Shown here in pieces: positions 53,396 to 63,428 of a stretch of 64,000 nucleotides of DNA (its first letter is position 1; each line of letters begins with the position of its first letter). Under the pieces are notes generated by a model. The model was not told where the DNA came from, did no database searches, and saw nothing but the letters and a program-made list of their open reading frames with translations. Both the position numbers and the translations under genes were made by a program. This DNA is from Vibrio sp. Of7-15 (GTDB taxonomy: Bacteria > Pseudomonadota > Gammaproteobacteria > Enterobacterales > Vibrionaceae): the NCBI RefSeq assembly GCF_022347565.1, contig NZ_JAKRGH010000001.1, positions 434,001-498,000 on the forward strand. The letters run 5' to 3'.

Positions 53396-54533
53396 CCATC
53401 CCTTAATCGAAGAGGCAAAACTGTTCTCAGACCAGCATATACGAAGTAATGCTGGCGAGTTCGAACAGACTGGCGTCCCTCAACAGATTGTTGACTTGAT
53501 GGCGGAAAAGGGCTTCTTAGGCAGTGTGATATCCAAGGAATACGGTGGTGCAGGTGTAGATCCGTATACCTATGGCCGTATTACAGAAGAAATTGGAAAA
53601 GGGTGTAACTCAGTCAGAGCGTTGCTGACAGTACATACCAGTTTGGTTGGCGAAACCTTAGAGCGACTTGGCACAGAAGAGCAAAAAGCCACATACCTTC
53701 CCTTGATGACATCCGGAGAGAAACTGGCCTGCTTTGCGCTTTCTGAAGTGCATGCAGGATCTGATGCAGCCTCAATATCTACCTCTTATGCCGAAAATGA
53801 ATCCAGTTTTGTGCTTTCGGGGAAAAAAAGGTGGATTTCGTTTGCGGGTATCGCGGATTTGTTTTTGGTGTTTGCCGCCAATGAAGGTGTCATCAGTGCT
53901 TTTTTAGTGGATCGCGCCATGCCGGGTGTGAGTATTTCACCCATGAGTGGCCTTATGGCAAGCAAAGGCGCACATCTGGCAGAAATTGCGTTTGAAAATG
54001 TAGAAGTGCCAAAAGAAAACCTTGTAGGTAAACAAGGAATGGGCTTTAGCTTCGTCGCGAATACAGCATTGTTTTACGGGCGCTACAGCATTGCCTGGGG
54101 TGGTGTGGCCATTATGGCTGCTGCTATTGAGGAAATGGTGACCTATGCCAGAACGCGCACGCAATTTGGGAAGAAGCTAGGCCAGCATCAACTCATTCAG
54201 GCAATGATCGCTGATTCGACCACGTCTCTCCATGCGGGTAGATCGATGTGCGAAAAGATCGCACTGCTACGTGACAACAACGATGACCAAGCCGTAATGG
54301 AGACCAATATCGCCAAACTATTTACGTCTAGAGCTGCATGTGAAGTGAGTAGTACTGCTGTTCAAGTACTTGGAGGTAATGGCTTATGGAATGGCTATCC
54401 GGTAGAGCGCTTATACAGAGAGGCGAAGGTATTGGAAATTATCGAAGGGACGACGCAAATACAGCAAATGATGATTTCTAACTTTGCTTTGCGCAGATAC
54501 TTCCGTAAAGCATCAAAACGGGTTGGCGTTTAA
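53382..54533 (+). CDS. FkbI-like acyl-CoA/ACP dehydrogenase
   Basis: A 383-aa FAD-dependent acyl-CoA dehydrogenase. It contains CFALSEVHAGSDAASI (FAD/substrate), RTQFGKKLGQHQ, QVLGGNGLWNGYPVERLYREAKV and the catalytic base Glu in IIEGTTQIQ. Beside the FkbJ-like ACP it is the expected FkbI/ZmaE enzyme, which completes oxidation of the glyceryl unit to hydroxymalonyl-ACP. It overlaps the ACP gene and lies 22 bases before the PKS-NRPS start. Confidence 0.87.
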   Translation: MNLNNHPLIEEAKLFSDQHIRSNAGEFEQTGVPQQIVDLMAEKGFLGSVISKEYGGAGVDPYTYGRITEEIGKGCNSVRALLTVHTSLVGETLERLGTEEQKATYLPLMTSGEKLACFALSEVHAGSDAASISTSYAENESSFVLSGKKRWISFAGIADLFLVFAANEGVISAFLVDRAMPGVSISPMSGLMASKGAHLAEIAFENVEVPKENLVGKQGMGFSFVANTALFYGRYSIAWGGVAIMAAAIEEMVTYARTRTQFGKKLGQHQLIQAMIADSTTSLHAGRSMCEKIALLRDNNDDQAVMETNIAKLFTSRAACEVSSTAVQVLGGNGLWNGYPVERLYREAKVLEIIEGTTQIQQMMISNFALRRYFRKASKRVGV

Positions 54534-54555
54534 TCGCACAAAAGTAGGATCGGAC

Positions 54556-57500
54556 ATGTCGGACAATAACACGGAACAGTTGACTACAGGTGACGTTGAA
54601 AAATCCCCTTCATCACCTTCAAACAATGGGAAGAATGAGGATGCCTTTTCATTGGCAATGGCGAGTTTAGTCGAGCAGTTTTCAGGTGATAGCACACCCG
54701 AAGACGCATTCTTTCCATCAAAGGCGATTCATCGCGGGGAAGAAAGCGAGCATGAGGAAATTCACCAAAATGTACTGTCAATCGCTGCAGAATACACTGG
54801 TGTTCCAGGGCTTGATGCTAAAACGAGCTTGATGGAGCTGGGAATTGCATCAATGGCACTGATGGCACTTCAGAAGAGACTGGAAAGTGAGTATGAGGTG
54901 CACTTGGGGAGCACCGCGATACTGGACTATCCTACAACAGAAGCATTGGCAACACTGATTGGCAGTAAATTAAATTCGCCCGCTGCGCCTGAAGAAGCCG
55001 CAGAGAAACAAAAAGCGCGTGCTGCCAACGTAGAGGCAGTTGCTGTCATTGGCATGGCATGCCGCTTTCCTGGTGGCGCGAATGATATTGATGCGTATTG
55101 GTCGCTTTTGTCCAATGGCGAAGACCCAATTGCTCCAATACCCGAAAATAGGTGGTCTAAGAAAGAGTCTGAGCTGAACAATATTGCCGCGCATCGAGGC
55201 GGTTTCATTGATGGTATTGATCAATTTGATCCTTTTTTCTTCGGACTTTCTCCTAACGAAACGGAATCCTTGGATCCTCAGCAGCGCTTGCTGTTGGAGG
55301 TTTGTCACGAAGCGTTAGAAAATGCCGGCGCGAATATTCCCTCTCTATCTGGATCCAGAACAGGCGTCTTTGTCGGGATATCAGGAACCGACTATGCACA
55401 AATAGGACACGCCTTAGGGCACGGAACGGGACCATATTCGTTCACAGGGTCCATGTTCAACACTGCTGCGGGGCGTATCTCTTATGTGTTTGGCTTACAG
55501 GGGCCTTGCCTTGCTTTGGATTCGGCATGTTCTTCATCCTTAGTTTCTGTTCACTATGGTGCGCGAGAACTCCAATCAGGTTCTTGCGACTTAGTGCTTG
55601 CCGGGGCGGTAAACTTGATGTTGAAGCCTGACGGCCATATTAGCTACTCAAGTTTGAACGCGCTATCGCCGCACGGCCGTTGTGCAAGTTTTGACGAAAA
55701 AGCCGACGGTTATGTGAGGAGTGAAGGGTGTGGCGTTGTTGTTCTTAAGCGTCTATCTGATGCGATACGTGATGGTGACCGTGTTCAGGCCGTGATACGA
55801 GGTTCTGCAGTCAATCACAATGGGCAGAGTGGGGGGTTAACCGTACCGAGTGGCTTGGCCCAAGAGAAGGTGATCCGAGAAGCACTTAAGAATGGAAATG
55901 TCGAGCCTGAACAAATCCATTATGTGGAGGCTCACGGGTCCGGCACTAAACTGGGCGACCCACAGGAAGCTGATGCACTCACTCGCGTGTTCAAAGGGCG
56001 GGAAAAACCCTTATGGATTGGGAGCGTTAAGTCAAATATCGGCCATACCGAAGCCGCAGCAGGTATGGCTGGACTAATCAAGTTAGTTCTATGCTTACAA
56101 CACAAGCAAATTGCGCCAGTTCTTCACTATAAAACGCCCAATGGGTTGATTGATTGGGATGCCGCCTCTCTCCAAGTCGTCGACAAGCTAATTGAATGGG
56201 AAGGTGATGAAACGCCAAGAATGGCGGGCATTACATCGTTGGGGATTAATGGCAGCAACGCACATATGATTCTTGAAGAGTACTCGCCTGATACCACGGT
56301 AAGTGCGAACGAAGGCATTCAAGAAAACCACTCTGGCGGCGTTTTGTTTAGTGTTTCTGCAAAGTCTGAGGCAGGTCTGCTATCAACATTGGAGCAGCAT
56401 GCGCACAAGATGCCGCTTGAACGTCCGGCGCTAGATAATTGGTGTAAAGAAACGCAATTTCAAAGAAGTTACTACCCATCACGGTACGCGACCTTTGCGT
56501 CAAGTGGCGAAGTCCTGAAAAAAAGAATCACCAAATACATTGAAAAACACAAAGGACTCAAGCTAAAGCGCTCAGTGACCGAAAAAACCAGTTGTAAGCC
56601 TCGGAGTATCGCTTTTGTATTTACAGGCCAAGGCTCAACCTATCCAGAAATGGGGAAAACCCTATATCAACATTCTCCGGTGTTTAGAGCTGCCATTGAA
56701 GAGTGTGAGTTGAAATTTGAACAGCATTTTCCGTTCCCCCTAACTGAAATAATTACGGGAATTGAAACTCACTGCCACCAAGACCCCGCGACAGTACAAG
56801 CGATTATCTTTAGTATTGGGTATGCGCTAAGTCGATTTTGGCTGTCACTTGGGATAAAGCCTGAACATGTGATTGGTCATAGCATTGGAGAGTATGCCGC
56901 TGCTTTCGTCGCGGGCGTCATTAGCCTCGATGATGCTGTCGGTATGGTGGCATTGCGCGGCGAAATTATGAAATCTTGTCAGCGTGAAGGGCGTATGGCA
57001 GGTATCCTCACTGATCCCATGACTGTTCAAGTTATGTGTGATTCACAAAAAGATGTGTGGATTGCAGGAATTAACGCTCCTGACAATGTGACGATTGCTG
57101 GCAGCACTGAAGGGGTGAATGCCGTGATCGCGGATGCAAAGGCACGGCGTATCTTCACTGAGCCACTGCCCATGAAGCATGCCTACCATTCTCCATTGAT
57201 GGAAGACAGTGCAGCAGAGCTGGCTGAGGGAATTCAAACAGTCTTGTTCGCACAGCCACAAATGCGTTTTTATTCCGGCATTACCGGAAAGTGCGTGACC
57301 TCATCCGCCGAGGTTGGCAGTTACTACTGGCAGCAGCACCTTTGTCAGCCCGTACGTTTTGTTGATGCAATCGAAACCGCTATTGAAAGTGGCGCGACCA
57401 ACTTTATCGAAATTGGAGGAAAGGCAACGTTAAGCGGGCTTATAGCGCAGATTGCAGACGTGGCTGAACCTGAAAAACGTGCTGCTCTCAAACTCTACCC

Positions 57501-60500
57501 TTCGCTGCGTGAAGGAAAAGATGCGTGGCAGCAGGTCAACGATAGTCTTTCCGCGCTTTTCAAGGCTGGTGCAGATATTGACTGGGTGCAGTACCACCAA
57601 AAACGAAAATGTGTTGATACCTTGTTGCCTTACACTGGTCAGTTTCGCGAGTCGTACTGGTTTAGAGATTTAACCGAAACGATAAAAGAGACGACATCAT
57701 CAATAACACCCTCACCACAAAGTGATATGTCTGAGTACCCACAGGTGACGTTGGCGGCAACAACGAATGAGAGCCAGGTACAACAACATGTTGTCGAGAT
57801 GATCTGTGATGTCATTGGTGTTGATGAGTCTGAGATCAGTGATTCAACACATTTGTTTGCATTAGGTATGGACTCGCTGATGCTGGTTCAACTCAACAAA
57901 CGGCTTAAAAAATATTATGACGTTGAAATTGTTCTCAACGATTTTTTTACTGAAATCCATACCCCAAAGCGTATTGCGGATTTTGTGATTAAAAATGCCT
58001 CACTCGATGCCATTGTAGATAATACAGACCGACACACGTCCTCAGAGCGTACTATCACGTCTTTCGACGAACAGCCACAATCGACTGCTTCGTTGCCACA
58101 ACCAATAGCGTCGAATCTACAATCGACAGCGTCGCAACGCGAGCTTGAGGGTGCCACTCTCCAATCGGTCATTGAGTCTCAATTGGCGATCATGCATCAA
58201 CAGCTCCAATTACTTGGCAGTACGGGTGGACATCCAATACCGCAAGGCACCATAACGGCACAGCCAGATCTCACCAAAGCAGTTGCTGATACGTCAACTG
58301 TTACGCCAGAACAAGCAAAGCAGATGCTGACAACCGTTAATGTGGAAGAGCCAGAATTGTCTGAACAGCAGCGGTCATTTATCCACACGCTGTCTTCGCA
58401 GATATCTGAAGCCTTACCTCTGTCTAAAGCACATGCAGAGAAATATCGCCCGGGTATGGCAGATTGGCTTTCCGGCTTGAACTTCTCCGCCTCCTTGAAA
58501 GAAATGTGTTTCCCTGTGGTTGTTGATACAGCGAGTGGGGCGAGATTCAAGGATTTAGACGGACATGAATACATCGATCTTTGCATGGGCTATGGGGTTA
58601 ACCTTTTCGGCCATAATCCTGACTTTGTAAAAAACGCACTTCTCAAACAGATAGAAAAAGGTTACGCGTTAGGCCCGCAATCTGATCAAGCGGGAGAAGT
58701 TGCCACCATTATCAGAGAGCTAACTGGCGTTGAACGCGTGACTTTCTCGAATACCGGTACTGAAGCAGTAATGGCTGCAATGAGGGTATCACGAGCGGCA
58801 ACAGGAAAGCAGAAAATAGTACGCTTCAGTAACGCTTATCATGGCACGTTTGATGGCGTATTGGCAGAAGCAGGCGAAGAGCGAAGTCAGCCAGCAGCAG
58901 GGTGCCACGTGGCGTCATTGGTAGAAGATACGCTCGTTGTTAACTATGGAACGCAAGCTTCTCTGGAGGCTATTGAGGCTCAGGCCGATCATATCGCCGC
59001 CGTTCTTGTAGAACCGGTACAGAGCCGAAACCCTGCACTTCAACCCTCCGAGTACCTAAAGGCGCTACGCGCCCTTACTCAAAAACTTGGCATTGTTCTG
59101 ATTTTCGACGAAATGATCCTTGGTTTTCGATGCCATTCGGGGGGAGCGCAAGCTTTCTTTGATATTAGGGCTGACCTTGTTACCTATGGAAAGATCGTTG
59201 GTGGAGGAATGCCTATTGGCGTTGTAGCGGGAAAAGCTGCGCTTCTTGATCATATTGATGGTGGGCATTGGCAATTTGGCGATGATTCTCTGCCGTCATC
59301 CAAAACAACCGTATTTGCTGGCACATTTTGTAAGCACCCGCTGACTATGGCGGCGGCACACGCTGTTCTCTCGGAAATTAAAAAGCAAGGCCCAGCCTTA
59401 CAGCAAAAGCTAAACCTATTTACAGAAGAGTTCGCCCATAAAGCGAATGCCCTTTGCCGAGCGCACCAAATTCCAATGGTGATTAAGCCCTTCGCTTCAA
59501 TGTTCAGAATTGAAACGTTGCCGTCACAGGAAATGGACAAGCTCGGTTTGGAAAGCAGCCTGTTCTTCAAGCTCCTACAGCAAGCGGGTATTTTCTGCTG
59601 GGAGCGGCGTGTTTTTGTTTTTTCTACCGCGCATACGCAAGAGGACATTAACGCCATACTGGATGCGATGAAAGGCGCGACTGAATCGTTACGCCTGGGC
59701 GGCTTTAGTTTCCGTTCGCTTGATGTACATAGTGATGGAGGGGCTTATAAGCCATCAGCGTTTTACCCTTTGTCATCGGAAGAGCGCAGGATGTATGTAC
59801 TTAGCCAAATGAAAGGCGGGGATCTGGCATATCGCATTTGTGGGGCTTTTTCTATTGAAGGTGAGTTTGACAGTGATCTCGCCGAGTCCGTATTCAAAGC
59901 ATTGGCAAACAGACATGAAGCGCTACGCACCCGATATGTGATTGAGAATGGCGCGGTTTATCGCTGCGTGGAGCCAGAGGTCACGCCAGTCATCAATGTG
60001 GTTGAAAACAATTCTGACGGCAGTGCACTGATTGAGCCGACGCCAGTGCTTTTTGATTTGACACAAGCGCCACTGTGGTGGGTACGGTTGGTGAAACATA
60101 CGCCACGAACGTACACCTTGTTCATTGAGCTACATCATTTGATTGCGGACGGTATTTCACTGTCGTTATTGATGGATGATTTTTTTGCACTTTACCGAGG
60201 TCAGCAGCCTGAAAAATTGGGCCTTGCTTATAAAGAGTTTGAAACAGCAGAGCACAAATTTATTGCCTCTGATGCGTACCAATCACAGCGTGAATACTGG
60301 CTTTCCCAACTTTTCCCACCATGTCCTCCGTTGAACTTACCTACAGATTTTGGCAGGCCTGCGATAAATGAATACCAAGGGGGCACCGTTCATTTCGAAC
60401 TGGATGAACACTTAACCAAAACGATCAAGCAGTCTGGTGTAGATCTTCGATGTACGGCATTTACCTGGTTACTAAGTAGTTTCTTTGTCTTGTTGTCGAA

Positions 60501-63420
60501 ACTCTCTCAACAAAATGACATTTCTGTTGGTGTGCCATTTGATAGGCGAGGAACAGAAGACTTCGAACGAACGCTGGGCATGTTTGCACAAACCTTAGTG
60601 ATTCGCGGTAATACCGAAAAGGCATTGACGTTTGAAGATCTTGTTAATCAAATCAGAAGTCTATGCGGGAAGGCATTTGATAACAGTAAGCTCCCACTGG
60701 ATAAGTTGGTAGAAGAGCTAAATGTACCTCGTGACATGAGCAGAAATGCGCTGTTTGACTCGATGTTTATCTATGAACCGGGCGATAAGCGATTGGTTGA
60801 TAGTCATGACCTTAATGTCAATGCGTTACCTGTCGCGTTAAAAGGTTCTGCGTTTGATGTAACGCTTGAGATCATTGATGAGCGAGGGAAGTTACGTTGT
60901 AGCTTTATCTATGCTTCAAAGCTATTTAGCAAGCAGACCATTGAATCGTGGAAAGGTTACTTCATCAATATCGTGAATCAGGTCATCGCTGAGCCGAAAA
61001 AGGCCATTCAAGACATCGCTCTGATGGAGGAAGCCGACAAACAACAAATGTTGGTTGCGTTCAATGCTACTCACCGTGATTACGATCTTTGCCAAACCGT
61101 ACCACAACTACTGGCATCTTCGTTTGAAGCAAATGCCTCAAAAACAGCCATTCAGGCGGCAGACAAGCACTACAGCTTCCGCGAGCTGGATATTGCTTCA
61201 AGCGCTATGGCAATAGAACTTACAGAAATGGGTGCAGGGCCCGGGCAATTAGTGGGGGTGATGCTTGCTCGTGAGAGTGCCGCGCTTGTTTCTTTTCTCG
61301 CCGTACTGAAAACGGGAGCCGCGTACATACCCATTGACCCTGACTACCCATCGGCTCGGGTGAGCTACATGTTGGATGCGGCCAATGTTCAGCTTTTGAT
61401 AGCGAAGACATCATTGCTGGGGGATATTGGCTATGAAAACACGATTGTTGATCCCGAAACCTTACTTTCTAGCAAAGACAGTTCGGCAACAACGATTGCG
61501 CCTTTTAGTGCGAGCGAGCTGGCCTATGTCATCTTCACATCCGGGTCGACAGGGACACCTAAAGGGGTGATGGTTGAGCACCGCAGTGTTGTTAACTTCT
61601 TACTCTCGATGTCAGAGCAGCTTGATTTGCCGTCTCACCCAAGAATGTTGGGCCTGACCACAGTGTCTTTCGATATTTTTGTTCTCGAATTGTTTTTGAC
61701 CTTGCTGAAGGGCGGAACATTTGTCTTTGCAACGGAAAAGCTTCAGCAAGATCCGGCAGCGTTGGGAACATTCATTGAGAAGCAGAACATCAACGTGGCG
61801 CAAATGACCCCCAGCCGATTGCAACTGCTTCTGACCGCGTCCACCGATCCAGAAACATCATTGGCTGGGTTACAGCGCTTAATCGTAGGTGGTGAGGCGT
61901 TTAAACCTCAACACAAACAAGCGCTGGCAAGACTTGAAAATTTGAAAGTCTTTAACGTGTACGGCCCAACGGAAACAACCGTTTGGTCAAGTATTAAGCC
62001 CCTTGAACCAACGAGTACGGTTACGTTAGGCCGACCTCTAGCAAACACCCGGATGTATGTGCTGGACAAAGCTAAACAGCTATTGCCTACAGGCAGCAAA
62101 GGGGACCTGTACATTGCAGGGGACGGACTGGCAAGAGGGTACTTGAATGATCCTCAAAAAACGTCGGAAGCCTATGTTTCGGATCCGTTTTATCCCGGAG
62201 AACGCATGTACAAAACCGGAGATATTGCAGCTTGGACGGAAGACGGTGAACTCACGTACTTTGGCAGAAGTGACAGCCAAATTAAGTTGCGTGGATACCG
62301 AATGGAGCTGATGGACATTGAGCATGCATTACTCTCTTGCGACGGTATCGAAAATGGCGCGGTTGTGCTTAGGGATACCGCACCGAATTATTCGGAACTT
62401 GTTGGCTTTTATACCGCTGATGTGGATGTTGAATACTTGGATGTTCGAGAGTGCCTACGTCAAAAACTACCGGAATATATGGTGCCCACGCGGCTTATTA
62501 AACTGACCCAGATGCCGTTTACGCCGAACAGCAAAGTCGATCGCAATCAGTTGCCTCAAGACATCGCTCAATTTGAACAATCGATCGAGGTGAAGCCTAC
62601 GACTGAGCAGCCAGAGGACGATGATGGACTGATGGCGTTTCTAACGTCTATTTGGCGGACGCTTTTGCCCGGACGCGCATTCAACAAAGAAAGCCGATTT
62701 TTTGATGTAGGGGGCAACTCAATGAGCATCGTGTTTTTGCAAGATGAAATTGAGAAGCGCTACCCGTCAATCATCAATGTAGCAGACATCTTTGCTCATC
62801 CTACGTTACGCCAACTCCGCACGCTTATTGAGTCTCGCACCGGACAAGGCGAAGACAGGGTACCCAGAGTATCGCTACCCGACGCGTTTTTTACTTCGGT
62901 ACAGGATAACACCGGGACAGAGGGCTTTGCGTTGAGCTTAGGCAGCAAAAGTGCACCGCAGTTAGATAGTGTGGCGAAACATTATGGCGTGAAGCACTTT
63001 GATGTATTTATCGCCGTTTTCGCGCTCTATTGGACGCGTCTGACAGGTCAGCATCAGGTGTCGCTGTTGATGGCGTCGGCCACTGACTTTTCGCACTTAG
63101 ACCTTGATCTTACGGGTTTAGAAGACGTAGAGACACTGTTCAACTACGTGGCTAAAAAGCGCACTGGGATATTGCAAAGTTTGGCACTTTCAGAACTAGA
63201 AGGTGCAGCGATTGAAGGAAAGGCGTTGGTGCTGGTATCCAATCAGAGTTATGGGCAGAAAAAACTTAGTAAGACTGATATCGAATTTCAGTTTTCACCT
63301 TCTACGGCCGAAGGCGACCTCTATTTCAATAGCTCGCGTCTAAGCGAGCAGGAAATAAATCAAATGGCCAGCGACTATATGACGTTGCTGCACACAGTTA
63401 TAGATGCTTCTCAAGGATAG
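54556..63420 (+). CDS. Hybrid PKS-NRPS with embedded aminotransferase
   Basis: A 2954-aa multidomain synthase. ACP1 (about 68-137, Ser99 in GIASMAL); KS (160-580, C325, H460, H497); AT (684-990, GHSIGEY Ser776, HAYHS His878); ACP2 (1075-1150, LGMDS Ser1107); class III aminotransferase (1290-1720, PLP Lys1546 in TYGKIVGGG); C (1737-2160, HHLIADG); A (2185-2662); PCP (2690-2760, GGNS Ser2722); then a 180-aa end resembling the second half of a C domain without HHxxxDG. The order from ACP1 to A is that of iturin/mycosubtilin/microcystin synthases that make beta-amino acids. The A-domain residues I read as DILQIGVVW, near glycine codes. ATG at 54556 has AGGAT before it. No ketoreductase, dehydratase or thioesterase is present. 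Confidence 0.92.
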   Translation: MSDNNTEQLTTGDVEKSPSSPSNNGKNEDAFSLAMASLVEQFSGDSTPEDAFFPSKAIHRGEESEHEEIHQNVLSIAAEYTGVPGLDAKTSLMELGIASMALMALQKRLESEYEVHLGSTAILDYPTTEALATLIGSKLNSPAAPEEAAEKQKARAANVEAVAVIGMACRFPGGANDIDAYWSLLSNGEDPIAPIPENRWSKKESELNNIAAHRGGFIDGIDQFDPFFFGLSPNETESLDPQQRLLLEVCHEALENAGANIPSLSGSRTGVFVGISGTDYAQIGHALGHGTGPYSFTGSMFNTAAGRISYVFGLQGPCLALDSACSSSLVSVHYGARELQSGSCDLVLAGAVNLMLKPDGHISYSSLNALSPHGRCASFDEKADGYVRSEGCGVVVLKRLSDAIRDGDRVQAVIRGSAVNHNGQSGGLTVPSGLAQEKVIREALKNGNVEPEQIHYVEAHGSGTKLGDPQEADALTRVFKGREKPLWIGSVKSNIGHTEAAAGMAGLIKLVLCLQHKQIAPVLHYKTPNGLIDWDAASLQVVDKLIEWEGDETPRMAGITSLGINGSNAHMILEEYSPDTTVSANEGIQENHSGGVLFSVSAKSEAGLLSTLEQHAHKMPLERPALDNWCKETQFQRSYYPSRYATFASSGEVLKKRITKYIEKHKGLKLKRSVTEKTSCKPRSIAFVFTGQGSTYPEMGKTLYQHSPVFRAAIEECELKFEQHFPFPLTEIITGIETHCHQDPATVQAIIFSIGYALSRFWLSLGIKPEHVIGHSIGEYAAAFVAGVISLDDAVGMVALRGEIMKSCQREGRMAGILTDPMTVQVMCDSQKDVWIAGINAPDNVTIAGSTEGVNAVIADAKARRIFTEPLPMKHAYHSPLMEDSAAELAEGIQTVLFAQPQMRFYSGITGKCVTSSAEVGSYYWQQHLCQPVRFVDAIETAIESGATNFIEIGGKATLSGLIAQIADVAEPEKRAALKLYPSLREGKDAWQQVNDSLSALFKAGADIDWVQYHQKRKCVDTLLPYTGQFRESYWFRDLTETIKETTSSITPSPQSDMSEYPQVTLAATTNESQVQQHVVEMICDVIGVDESEISDSTHLFALGMDSLMLVQLNKRLKKYYDVEIVLNDFFTEIHTPKRIADFVIKNASLDAIVDNTDRHTSSERTITSFDEQPQSTASLPQPIASNLQSTASQRELEGATLQSVIESQLAIMHQQLQLLGSTGGHPIPQGTITAQPDLTKAVADTSTVTPEQAKQMLTTVNVEEPELSEQQRSFIHTLSSQISEALPLSKAHAEKYRPGMADWLSGLNFSASLKEMCFPVVVDTASGARFKDLDGHEYIDLCMGYGVNLFGHNPDFVKNALLKQIEKGYALGPQSDQAGEVATIIRELTGVERVTFSNTGTEAVMAAMRVSRAATGKQKIVRFSNAYHGTFDGVLAEAGEERSQPAAGCHVASLVEDTLVVNYGTQASLEAIEAQADHIAAVLVEPVQSRNPALQPSEYLKALRALTQKLGIVLIFDEMILGFRCHSGGAQAFFDIRADLVTYGKIVGGGMPIGVVAGKAALLDHIDGGHWQFGDDSLPSSKTTVFAGTFCKHPLTMAAAHAVLSEIKKQGPALQQKLNLFTEEFAHKANALCRAHQIPMVIKPFASMFRIETLPSQEMDKLGLESSLFFKLLQQAGIFCWERRVFVFSTAHTQEDINAILDAMKGATESLRLGGFSFRSLDVHSDGGAYKPSAFYPLSSEERRMYVLSQMKGGDLAYRICGAFSIEGEFDSDLAESVFKALANRHEALRTRYVIENGAVYRCVEPEVTPVINVVENNSDGSALIEPTPVLFDLTQAPLWWVRLVKHTPRTYTLFIELHHLIADGISLSLLMDDFFALYRGQQPEKLGLAYKEFETAEHKFIASDAYQSQREYWLSQLFPPCPPLNLPTDFGRPAINEYQGGTVHFELDEHLTKTIKQSGVDLRCTAFTWLLSSFFVLLSKLSQQNDISVGVPFDRRGTEDFERTLGMFAQTLVIRGNTEKALTFEDLVNQIRSLCGKAFDNSKLPLDKLVEELNVPRDMSRNALFDSMFIYEPGDKRLVDSHDLNVNALPVALKGSAFDVTLEIIDERGKLRCSFIYASKLFSKQTIESWKGYFINIVNQVIAEPKKAIQDIALMEEADKQQMLVAFNATHRDYDLCQTVPQLLASSFEANASKTAIQAADKHYSFRELDIASSAMAIELTEMGAGPGQLVGVMLARESAALVSFLAVLKTGAAYIPIDPDYPSARVSYMLDAANVQLLIAKTSLLGDIGYENTIVDPETLLSSKDSSATTIAPFSASELAYVIFTSGSTGTPKGVMVEHRSVVNFLLSMSEQLDLPSHPRMLGLTTVSFDIFVLELFLTLLKGGTFVFATEKLQQDPAALGTFIEKQNINVAQMTPSRLQLLLTASTDPETSLAGLQRLIVGGEAFKPQHKQALARLENLKVFNVYGPTETTVWSSIKPLEPTSTVTLGRPLANTRMYVLDKAKQLLPTGSKGDLYIAGDGLARGYLNDPQKTSEAYVSDPFYPGERMYKTGDIAAWTEDGELTYFGRSDSQIKLRGYRMELMDIEHALLSCDGIENGAVVLRDTAPNYSELVGFYTADVDVEYLDVRECLRQKLPEYMVPTRLIKLTQMPFTPNSKVDRNQLPQDIAQFEQSIEVKPTTEQPEDDDGLMAFLTSIWRTLLPGRAFNKESRFFDVGGNSMSIVFLQDEIEKRYPSIINVADIFAHPTLRQLRTLIESRTGQGEDRVPRVSLPDAFFTSVQDNTGTEGFALSLGSKSAPQLDSVAKHYGVKHFDVFIAVFALYWTRLTGQHQVSLLMASATDFSHLDLDLTGLEDVETLFNYVAKKRTGILQSLALSELEGAAIEGKALVLVSNQSYGQKKLSKTDIEFQFSPSTAEGDLYFNSSRLSEQEINQMASDYMTLLHTVIDASQG

Positions 63421-63428
63421 ATAAAGTT

